Positions 1 to 5,130 of a stretch of 7,091 nucleotides of DNA are shown piece after piece. Every line of letters starts with the position of its first letter. Position 1 is the stretch's first letter. The DNA lies in assembly GCA_030628225.1 (NCBI GenBank), contig DAOVRJ010000123.1, positions 1 through 7,091 on the forward strand, read 5' to 3'. The position numbers were made by a program, and so were the translations under genes. The notes below the pieces were generated by a model that had not been told where the DNA came from, made no database searches, and saw only the letters and a program-made list of their open reading frames with translations. The DNA is from Candidatus Zixiibacteriota bacterium. Its GTDB lineage: Bacteria; SM23-81.

Positions 1-20
1 CATGACAATACTTTTCCAGC

Positions 21-72
21 TTCGAGCTTCGACAGACGTAACGAATTTCGAGGCCGACAACCGAATTTCGAG
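21..72. repeat. TTCGAG-word short repeats
   Basis: The 11-mer CGAATTTCGAG occurs at 42-52 and again at 62-72, exactly 20 bp apart. It is preceded by the related sequence TTCGAGCTTCGA at 21-32. Related words (ATTCGAG) recur in the intergenic region around 1524 and 1576. They look like members of a degenerate intergenic repeat family rather than coding sequence. A minus-strand reading frame is open through here, but it has no recognisable domain. Confidence 0.4.
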
Positions 73-129
73 TTTCAGTAGCTATATCCGCCATCCTCTT
101 CATCAGCACCAAACTCTCATCCCAACGCA

Positions 130-266
130 GAGGGGGTAGCGGAAGACCGCGAGGCTGGCGGCGGGCCGCGCGATAAGCAAGGACCGTATCGGCGGCCTTG
201 CCGCCGATAGCCAGCCGGTGGCGCGCAGCGCCACGCGGGCTGAAGCGAGGGGGAAACCTCCCCCTC
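130..266. repeat. GC-rich cluster of nested inverted repeats (REP/BIME-like or structured RNA candidate)
   Basis: No recognised gene lies in 1-285. This part of it is dense in inverted repeats. A perfect 10-bp stem with a CTT triloop spans 187-209. A perfect 7-bp stem with a GCA triloop spans 218-234. GAGGGGG at 247-253 can pair with CCCCCTC at 260-266, or the copy at 130-136 can pair with it instead. GGCTGGC at 153-159 is the reverse complement of GCCAGCC at 210-216 and encloses the 187-209 hairpin. CCGCG at 147-151 matches CGCGG at 234-238 outside that. The nesting suggests a multi-stem RNA or a composite palindromic repeat. None of the stems is followed by a T tract on either strand, so a simple terminator for the neighbouring minus-strand gene is not supported. 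What the element does is unknown. Confidence 0.45.
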
Positions 267-285
267 CCCCAATCCCTACATCCTG

Positions 286-732
286 CTACTTCATGGCTTT
301 CAGGTTGGCATGCGCGATCCATTGCCAGTCGCTGTCTGTCTCCAAAAAGGCGCTTAGCCTCGCGGCTGGTGTGGAGCTGAGCCGTTGGCCCTCGATCGTC
401 TCCTCCACGGAAACAAAGTAGATAACGATAACGGCTGGCCCAGTCTGCGTACTGCTGAAGTCACTCAAGGTATACTGGCCAAGGCTCAGATTCGCTATCA
501 GCTCCAGCTCCTGTTCGCGATCCCGTGCGCCGTCCTGGTGTACCGATTGAAAACCGGGAGCAATATATTTCTCGATGGCCGCAACATCTCGCTCTTTCAT
601 GTCTGCCCACAGTTGGCGAACCAATTTTTCACCCTGATCAATTTCAGATGCGGCTTCCTGATCAGCCAATGCAGCCTGGTTAACAAACAGAAAGGCGAAA
701 ATCACGATGAGCACTACTTTTACTACTTTCAT
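286..732 (-). CDS. Secreted NTF2-like (SnoaL/DUF4440-type) protein
   Basis: This encodes a 148-residue protein with a clear signal peptide: MKVVK, a hydrophobic stretch at about residues 6-20, and an A-L-A cleavage site before D24. The mature part (about residues 33-146) has the pattern of small NTF2-like/DUF4440 domains. These features are an early helix with LWADMKERDVAAIEKYIAPGF, then DREQELELI, then beta strands around VIVIYFVSVE, and a closing strand with WQWIAHANL. This fold binds small ligands or has diverse enzymatic roles, and no specific substrate can be read here. The mature protein is expected in the periplasm or outside the cell. The start is supported by an AAAGGAGG ribosome binding site 6 nt upstream. 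The methyltransferase-family gene lies 102 bp upstream on the same strand, so the two may be co-transcribed, although their functions do not obviously connect. The family assignment rests on pattern recognition only. Confidence 0.72.
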   Translation of the reverse strand: MKVVKVVLIVIFAFLFVNQAALADQEAASEIDQGEKLVRQLWADMKERDVAAIEKYIAPGFQSVHQDGARDREQELELIANLSLGQYTLSDFSSTQTGPAVIVIYFVSVEETIEGQRLSSTPAARLSAFLETDSDWQWIAHANLKAMK

Positions 733-738
733 CTCCCC

Positions 739-746
739 CCTCCTTT
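739..746 (-). promoter_or_regulatory. Strong Shine-Dalgarno site
   Basis: AAAGGAGG on the minus strand lies 6 nt before the ATG at 732 and fixes the start of the NTF2-like gene. No convincing separate promoter is visible in the 102-bp gap upstream (733-834). That gap also holds a small hairpin (CAGCGG, loop CGT, CCGCTG, at 790-804) with no T tract. Confidence 0.7.
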
Positions 747-834
747 CAAATTGCTATAAAGCCTGACGATAAGCTCAGCGGCGACATACCAGCGGCGTCC
801 GCTGCAGCGAGTGTCGGATATCCCCCTTTCCCCT

Positions 835-1317
835 TCAACTCCGTCTGCCGATCCTGGGCACCCATTTGCCGGTTACTCCCTTATATACGCCATAGTCCTC
901 GGCAAACTTTTTATCCAGCAGCTTCTCCTCATAGCCGGCGATATAATTGTAGAAAATGAATATGACCAGCAGCAGTGAGAGAGAAAAAAGCGAGATCGTG
1001 CAAACCGTCAGACCGATGTAGAACAAGATGCTCGCCAGATACAAGGGGTGCCTCACATGCCGGAAGGCACCAGTTGACATCACACCTGCGGGACGCTGCT
1101 CATGGCTGACCACGACATGGCTCGATCTGAAAAGATAAACCGCGGCGATCAGGACCAGGCCAAAGATGACCAGACGAACATACAACGGCACATAGTCGGA
1201 CAGAAAAGTCGATCTTCGCCAGAAGAACGAATCCACCACCCAGACGATCAGAAACAAGGCCAGAAATATCAACTGCCCGATGTCACCGAAAGGGTGCTCG
1301 CCTTTTTTTTCCTTCAT
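835..1317 (-). CDS. Isoprenylcysteine carboxyl methyltransferase-family membrane protein
   Basis: This encodes a 160-residue integral membrane protein. Hydrophobic segments lie at about residues 13-30 and 44-64, with a long hydrophobic hairpin at about 93-127. The diagnostic part is the C-terminal half. TGAFRHVRHPLYLA (residues 82-95) followed by a glutamate pair in GYEEKLLDKKF (E130, E131) and then a Y..Y tail is the conserved pattern of the ICMT/PEMT/NnrU-like group. In characterised members these residues bind S-adenosylmethionine at the membrane surface. In bacteria such proteins methylate lipids or small molecules or remain uncharacterised, so the substrate here is unknown. The length is typical of short bacterial members. 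The start codon has only a weak G-rich site (GGGGG at 1323-1327 on the minus strand, spacing 5). It lies upstream of the NTF2-like gene in the same orientation and downstream of a sigma70-like promoter. Confidence 0.82.
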   Translation of the reverse strand: MKEKKGEHPFGDIGQLIFLALFLIVWVVDSFFWRRSTFLSDYVPLYVRLVIFGLVLIAAVYLFRSSHVVVSHEQRPAGVMSTGAFRHVRHPLYLASILFYIGLTVCTISLFSLSLLLVIFIFYNYIAGYEEKLLDKKFAEDYGVYKGVTGKWVPRIGRRS

Positions 1318-1411
1318 TTTGACCCCCAGCTATTCCTCTTTCCCGGTTAAGGCCATGTCATAGACCAGATCAGCCATCGTACGTTGGAAAATATTCGATG
1401 AATTCGTCTAC

Positions 1412-1440
1412 ATCTTAAACGATAATCCACCTGTTGTCAA
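1412..1440 (-). promoter_or_regulatory. Sigma70-type promoter for the methyltransferase-family gene
   Basis: On the minus strand a consensus TTGACA (1440 down to 1435) is followed after 17 bp by TAAGAT (1417 down to 1412, 4 of 6 matches to TATAAT). Transcription would start near 1405, giving a leader of roughly 90 nt. An imperfect palindrome around GAATTC (1397-1408) overlaps the predicted start point and could be an operator, but that is speculative. Confidence 0.5.
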
Positions 1441-1464
1441 GTGAAAAGGATGAAGGGAAAACCC

Positions 1465-1495
1465 GATTCTGGATCCTCGATCCTGGATCCTGGAT
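1465..1495. repeat. Tandem heptamer repeat (GATCCTG type)
   Basis: Four consecutive 7-bp units read GATTCTG, GATCCTC, GATCCTG, GATCCTG, followed by a partial GAT. A related run occurs downstream of the protease gene at 5019-5040. A second heptamer run, GAGACTA twice plus a partial unit, lies close by at 1527-1544. These sit in the 672-bp gene-free stretch 1318-1989. Apart from the promoters, the leader and these repeats, I see nothing functional in that stretch. Confidence 0.6.
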
Positions 1496-1741
1496 AAAGG
1501 CAAAGACAATGCAAAAGCCGAGATTCGAGACTAGAGACTAGAGATTTGGGAATCGGGGAAAGATGAAAAAAAAGGATTCGAGGGGGCAACGGAGCGAAAT
1601 GGCGAGGCGGAAAATAGGCGATGGGGCGAATACCACACCTCCCCCTTCCACCACCGCACCAGTTGCAGTGGGCAGTAACCCTTTTTAATGGTGCGCTACC
1701 GATCTTTTAACTGCCGACTGCCACTCTCATCTATCTTTCTC

Positions 1742-1804
1742 AACTCTCTAAACTCTCTAAACTCTCTGAACTCTCCAAACTCTCTCAACTCTCTCAACTC
1801 TCTC
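1742..1804. repeat. Seven tandem nonamers (AACTCTCTA type)
   Basis: Seven contiguous 9-bp units vary only at the last one or two positions: AACTCTCTA twice, AACTCTCTG, AACTCTCCA, then AACTCTCTC three times. The array lies about 60 bp upstream of the -35 box of the protease gene, so it would not be in that transcript. A degenerate array of the reverse-complement unit begins directly after the protease stop codon (4813-4848). There are no unique spacers, so this is a minisatellite-type tandem repeat and not a CRISPR. Confidence 0.85.
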
Positions 1805-1865
1805 CTGCAACAATCCATTCATTGCCCACGTTTATTATTATGATAGGAAAAAAGCTGTTTTTCCC

Positions 1866-1894
1866 TTGACAGACTGTGAAAATTATGGTAGAAT
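1866..1894 (+). promoter_or_regulatory. Sigma70-type promoter of the papain-family protease gene
   Basis: A perfect TTGACA at 1866-1871 is separated by 17 bp from TAGAAT at 1889-1894 (5 of 6 matches to TATAAT). Transcription would begin near 1901, about 90 nt before the start codon. This is the best promoter in the window. The initiation region coincides with a perfect inverted repeat (1899-1916), which could act as an operator or a 5'-end hairpin. Confidence 0.65.
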
Positions 1895-1898
1895 TGTA

Positions 1899-1943
1899 GG
1901 TTGAACTGCTTCAACCACCAGTGCCGGGCACTGTGACCCGGTA
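1899..1943 (+). promoter_or_regulatory. Hairpin-rich leader of the protease gene
   Basis: GGTTGAA (1899-1905), loop CTGC, and TTCAACC (1910-1916) form a perfect 7-bp stem at the predicted transcript start. Directly after it, CAGTGC (1919-1924) can pair with GCACTG (1928-1933). Alternatively TGCCGGG (1922-1928) can pair with CCCGGTA (1937-1943) around an 8-nt loop. These two pairings overlap and exclude each other, as in attenuators and RNA switches. Neither ends in a T tract. The DNA from 1919 to 1933 is also a near-perfect 15-bp palindrome, so a protein-binding operator is an equal alternative. No known riboswitch class is recognised. Confidence 0.4.
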
Positions 1944-1982
1944 CAACGCGAAAAAAAAATCCACAATCACATTTACCTGAAC

Positions 1983-1989
1983 GGAAAGG
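1983..1989 (+). promoter_or_regulatory. Ribosome binding site, start choice ambiguous
   Basis: GGAAAGG directly abuts the ATG at 1990, which is too close for normal spacing. It lies 12 nt before an in-frame ATG at 2002, which is rather far. A second purine stretch (GAGG, 1995-1998) sits 3 nt before 2002. The 2002 start would give a signal peptide beginning MRRFIYLL, a classic basic n-region. Both starts remain possible. Confidence 0.45.
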
Positions 1990-4812
1990 ATGCTGAGGAT
2001 CATGAGACGGTTTATCTATCTGCTTTGTGCCCTTCTGCTGGGCGGCCTGGTGTTAGTCACCACGGCCATGGCCCTGGACCAGGGCGATCTGGACCAGATC
2101 AAAAAGGCCATCGATGAAAAGGGCGCCCGCTGGGAGGCGGGTGATAATCCCATCTTCCGGCTGAGTCCTGACCAACAGAGGCGCCTTTGCGGAGCCATTC
2201 CGCCAACGCCGGGGGAGCTCCAGGACCACAGCACGGTCTTTGCGGGTCCCAAGCCGGAGCTTCCCGACAGCCTTGATTGGCGCGACACCGACGGCGCCAA
2301 CTGGATAACCCCCATCCGCGACCAGGCCGGCTGCGGAAGCTGCGTGGCCTTCGGAACCATGGCCGCTTTCGAGGGAATGATCAACATAACCCGCAACACC
2401 CCCGGCTCGGACCTGGATCTCTCCGAGCAGCACATCTTCTCCTGCGGGGGTGGAACCTGCAATGGTGGCTGGTCATCCATTACCGCGGCTGAGTACCTTC
2501 AGCTGTACGGCGCTCCCATGGAGTCGTGCCTTCCCTACGTGGCCCGCGACGACAACTGCGACCAGACCTGCTCCGACTGGCAGCAGCAGGCCCGGAAGGT
2601 CTCCGAATGGGGATCTGTTTCAGACAAGCCCACCAAGGCAACCGTGGAGCAGATGAAGACCTATCTCATGGATGGGCCTCTGGTGGGCGGTTTCACCGTC
2701 TGGGACGATTTCTTCAGTTACTCCGGAGGGGTGTACCAGCAAGTATGGGGAGAGGTGGCCGGCGGACACTGCATCTGCATCGTCGGCTGGAACGACGCCG
2801 ACAGCTGCTGGATCGTCAAGAATAGCTGGGGTCCCGGCTGGGGCGAAGATGGCTACTTCCGCATCCGAATGGGTCACAACGAGGTGGGCATCGAGGGTTT
2901 TGCCATGTGGCTTATCCCGGAATCACCGCAGGCATATGTGCAGATGGAAGATCACCAGTTTCTGGATGAGATCTCCGGCAATGGCGATGGGGTTCCCGAC
3001 CCCGGAGAGAGCCTCGAGTTCACGGTAACGCTGAGCAACCCGCAGACGTGGGCCACCCTGATGGACGTGCAGGGCTGGTTGGTGTCCATGGATCCGCGGG
3101 TCAATCTGACCAGCGTCATGTCCGCCTTCCCGGATCTTCCCGATGGGGCCACCTGCAGTAACGATGAAACTCCCTTCGCCTTCACGCTGGCGGATTATAT
3201 CGATATCACAGACATTCCCTTTACCCTCTACGTCACGGGAGCCTGCGATGGCTCATTACCCTATTCCAGTGACCTGATGGTACAAATACCCATCACCGTG
3301 GCCCAGACCGGATGGCCCTCCCAGACCCTTTCCAGTGTGCGCTGCTCGCCCCTGATGCCCTGGATGGGCGGTTCCACCCCGCGCCGGTGCGTGGCTGTCG
3401 AGGACAACGGCACCCTGCATATGTGGGACAAGAGCGGGCAGGATGTGGCCGGCTTCCCCATCAGCACACCCGGCGGACAGATCTGGGGCTCGGTGGCCAT
3501 GGGCGACCTGGACGGGGACGGAAAGGATGAGATCCTCTTCGGGTCCAAGAACGACACCCTGTATGCGTTTCATCACGACGGAACTGTTCTGTTCAAGCAG
3601 GACATGGGGGCGGATATTCTGGCTACCCCTGCCATAGCGGATCTGGATAACGATGGCAGTCCGGAGATCGTGCTGGGAACCATGGACGGCCAGCTTCACG
3701 TTCTAACGGCCCAGGGAGAGAAGTACTCTCCCTTCCCCATCGTCCTGGGCGGTCCGGTAATGGCCGATGCTGCCCTGGCCGACCTGGACAAGGATGGTTT
3801 GCTGGACGTGGTGTTGGGTGCCCATGATGGACTGATCTATGCCATCAACATTCAAACCGGCGAATCCCTGCCCGGGTTCCCGGTGACCACCGGGGGGTCC
3901 ATCTGGTCCGCGCCGACCCTCGCCGATCTGAACAGGAACGGGAGCCTGGAGATCATCGTGGGCTCCGACGACAGGAACCTGTATGCCATCACCTCGACGG
4001 GCGACATCCTGTTCACCTATCCCACCGGCCAGCCCATCAGGAGCGCTCCGGCCGTCGCCGACCTGAACGCCAGCAACCGGCTGGACGTCATCTTCACCTC
4101 TCAAGATGGCAAGGTGTACGCCGTGAGCCATGATGGTCATCTGCTGAGCGGCTGGCCCTACGATACCGGCAACGTTCTGTGGACATCGCCCATCGTGCTG
4201 GACATAGACGGTGATGAAGCCCTGGAGGTAATACTGGAAACCTCTGGCCCGCAGTTGCTCCATCTGGAGGCCGACGGCTCGCTGCTCATGGCGCTGTCCA
4301 TCGATGCCAGCGGAACAACCATGTCCACGCCGGTGGCCGGAGATCTGGACAACGATGGGGATCTGGAGATCGCCGTGGGGGGACCCAAAGGTGTGTATGT
4401 GTGGAATTATCCCACGCCCAGCACTGTGGACATACCCTGGCCCATGTACCGGGGCAACGCCCGGCGAACCGGAAATGTAGAAGATGTGCTCACCGGGCGT
4501 CCGGAGGACGACCCCGGCAGCCCGGCACTGCCCGCCGAGTATGCCCTGTGGCAGAATTACCCCAACCCGTTTAACCCGCAGACGACCATCCGTTACTCTC
4601 TGGCTGAGGGCGGATTTGTGCGGCTGAGCATCTACAATATCCTCGGCCAGCAGGTGATCTCCCTGGTTGACGACCATCAGCCGGCCGGTCTGCATGAGGC
4701 CATCTGGGATGCTTGCGATGCCGGTGGGAATATGGTGTCGTCCGGTCTATACCTCTGCCGCCTGCAGTCGGGAAGTTTTAGCGAGACCAAGAAGATGGTG
4801 TTGCTGAGATAG
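1990..4812 (+). CDS. Secreted papain-family (C1A) cysteine protease with seven-bladed FG-GAP propeller and type IX-like sorting domain
   Basis: This encodes a 940-residue exported protease. It opens with a signal peptide (basic MRRF, hydrophobic to about residue 25, A-M-A cleavage after A28), then a short pro-region (about 29-90). The C1A domain runs from LDWRD (95) to about 310. It has the oxyanion Q112, catalytic C118 in GCGSCVAFG, H260 in GGHCICIVGW, and N278 in CWIVKNSWGPGWG. The Trp normally next to the catalytic Cys is Val (V119). A beta-sandwich-like linker containing NGDGVPDPGE spans about 317-440. Seven FG-GAP/VCBS-type repeats follow, with D.D/N-type calcium loops starting at D506, D551, D598, D646, D691, D738 and D785, about 46 residues apart. 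This spacing fits a seven-bladed propeller. WPMYRGNARRTG (818-828) closes it. The last 84 residues (YPNPFNP to KKMVLLR) are a FlgD-like C-terminal sorting domain. Expected role: cleavage of extracellular protein or peptide, at the surface or released. The gene is monocistronic, with its own promoter and terminator. A start at 2002 is equally possible. Confidence 0.9.
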   Translation: MLRIMRRFIYLLCALLLGGLVLVTTAMALDQGDLDQIKKAIDEKGARWEAGDNPIFRLSPDQQRRLCGAIPPTPGELQDHSTVFAGPKPELPDSLDWRDTDGANWITPIRDQAGCGSCVAFGTMAAFEGMINITRNTPGSDLDLSEQHIFSCGGGTCNGGWSSITAAEYLQLYGAPMESCLPYVARDDNCDQTCSDWQQQARKVSEWGSVSDKPTKATVEQMKTYLMDGPLVGGFTVWDDFFSYSGGVYQQVWGEVAGGHCICIVGWNDADSCWIVKNSWGPGWGEDGYFRIRMGHNEVGIEGFAMWLIPESPQAYVQMEDHQFLDEISGNGDGVPDPGESLEFTVTLSNPQTWATLMDVQGWLVSMDPRVNLTSVMSAFPDLPDGATCSNDETPFAFTLADYIDITDIPFTLYVTGACDGSLPYSSDLMVQIPITVAQTGWPSQTLSSVRCSPLMPWMGGSTPRRCVAVEDNGTLHMWDKSGQDVAGFPISTPGGQIWGSVAMGDLDGDGKDEILFGSKNDTLYAFHHDGTVLFKQDMGADILATPAIADLDNDGSPEIVLGTMDGQLHVLTAQGEKYSPFPIVLGGPVMADAALADLDKDGLLDVVLGAHDGLIYAINIQTGESLPGFPVTTGGSIWSAPTLADLNRNGSLEIIVGSDDRNLYAITSTGDILFTYPTGQPIRSAPAVADLNASNRLDVIFTSQDGKVYAVSHDGHLLSGWPYDTGNVLWTSPIVLDIDGDEALEVILETSGPQLLHLEADGSLLMALSIDASGTTMSTPVAGDLDNDGDLEIAVGGPKGVYVWNYPTPSTVDIPWPMYRGNARRTGNVEDVLTGRPEDDPGSPALPAEYALWQNYPNPFNPQTTIRYSLAEGGFVRLSIYNILGQQVISLVDDHQPAGLHEAIWDACDAGGNMVSSGLYLCRLQSGSFSETKKMVLLR

Positions 4813-4848
4813 TTTAGAGAATTGAGCGAGTTTAGAGAGTCAAGAGAG
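4813..4848. repeat. Inverted, degenerate nonamer array after the protease stop codon
   Basis: Four 9-bp units, TTTAGAGAA, TTGAGCGAG, TTTAGAGAG and TCAAGAGAG, start on the base after the TAG stop. Read on the minus strand they are the same word family as the seven AACTCTCTA-type units at 1742-1804, so the protease gene is bracketed by the repeat in opposite orientations. This array is inside the predicted transcript, between the stop codon and the terminator. Confidence 0.65.
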
Positions 4849-4857
4849 AGGTTTTAG

Positions 4858-4891
4858 AAGGGGGACGATTTTAGATCGCCCCCCTTTTTTT
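4858..4891 (+). terminator. Rho-independent terminator of the papain-family protease gene
   Basis: GGGGG (4860-4864), an unpaired A, and CGAT (4866-4869) pair with ATCG (4875-4878) and a C run (4879-4884) around a 5-nt loop. Seven T residues follow (4885-4891). The stem is strong and well placed, about 45 nt after the stop codon. Confidence 0.88.
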
Positions 4892-4897
4892 GATTGT

Positions 4898-4930
4898 CAT
4901 TCTAATGCCGCGAACGCGGTCGAAGAATCT
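4898..4930. repeat. REP-like palindrome (CATTCT...AGAATCT)
   Basis: An outer pair ATTCT (4899-4903) and AGAAT (4924-4928) encloses a perfect inner palindrome, CCGCG-AA-CGCGG (4908-4919). The whole reads like the 'GTCATTCT...CGAAGAATCT' dispersed palindromic repeats that I recall from intergenic regions of various environmental bacteria. It lies between the two convergent genes, just past the first terminator. The rest of 4931-5070 shows only a weak inverted repeat (TGTTAT 4967-4972, ATAACA 4990-4995) and the heptamer-like run at 5019-5040. Confidence 0.5.
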
Positions 4931-5018
4931 GCTTTTTGATTGCTATCCGAGTGCTTTGTTCATAAATGTTATCCTTTGTATCACACAGAATAACATAGTC
5001 TTTCCACTTGAACCCCCC

Positions 5019-5040
5019 AATCCTTGAATCCTGGGATCCT
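5019..5040. repeat. Heptamer-like repeat related to 1465-1495
   Basis: AATCCTT, GAATCCT and then GGGATCCT run in near-tandem, resembling the GATCCTG heptamers upstream of the protease gene. The array is short and degenerate, so the relationship is suggestive only. Confidence 0.35.
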
Positions 5041-5074
5041 TTCTTTTCAGAATCCCCAAACCCTCTCCTTAATC

Positions 5075-5105
5075 AAAAAAGCCCTCCCCACTTTCCGGAA
5101 GGGCT
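5075..5105 (-). terminator. Rho-independent terminator of the C39-like peptidase gene
   Basis: On the minus strand AGCCCTTCC pairs with GGGAGGGCT (nine pairs including one T-G wobble) around a short loop. Six T residues follow (the A run at 5075-5080 on the plus strand). It lies about 25 nt past the stop codon of the minus-strand gene. The convergent genes therefore have separate terminators rather than a shared bidirectional one. Confidence 0.85.
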
Positions 5106-5130
5106 GCTCACATCTCACAGGCGTCTCCTC

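Noticed and set aside
247-266. Rho-independent terminator for the NTF2-like gene
   Set aside because: The stem is good and lies about 20 nt past the stop codon, but no T tract follows on the minus strand. It is better treated as part of the 130-266 structured element.
1-288. Minus-strand frame open from the end of the NTF2-like gene to the left edge
   Set aside because: The protein would be Arg/Pro-rich over the palindromic GC block and then run through the TTCGAG words. No domain or convincing start with a ribosome binding site is visible, so it is probably open by composition.
790-804. Terminator between the two small minus-strand genes
   Set aside because: The hairpin has only 6 bp with a 3-nt loop and no T tract on either strand, so read-through and co-transcription remain more likely.
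1742-1804. CRISPR array
   Set aside because: The units are contiguous 9-bp repeats with no spacers, and no cas genes are present.
3703-4695. 330-codon minus-strand open frame inside the papain-family protease gene
   Set aside because: It is antisense to the strongly supported propeller and sorting-domain coding sequence, has no recognisable domain, and arises from the GC-rich codon pattern of the real gene.
4967-4995. Inverted repeat TGTTAT...ATAACA as an operator or attachment site
   Set aside because: It has only 6-bp arms around a 17-bp spacer in AT-rich DNA and is not next to a promoter, so it is compatible with chance.
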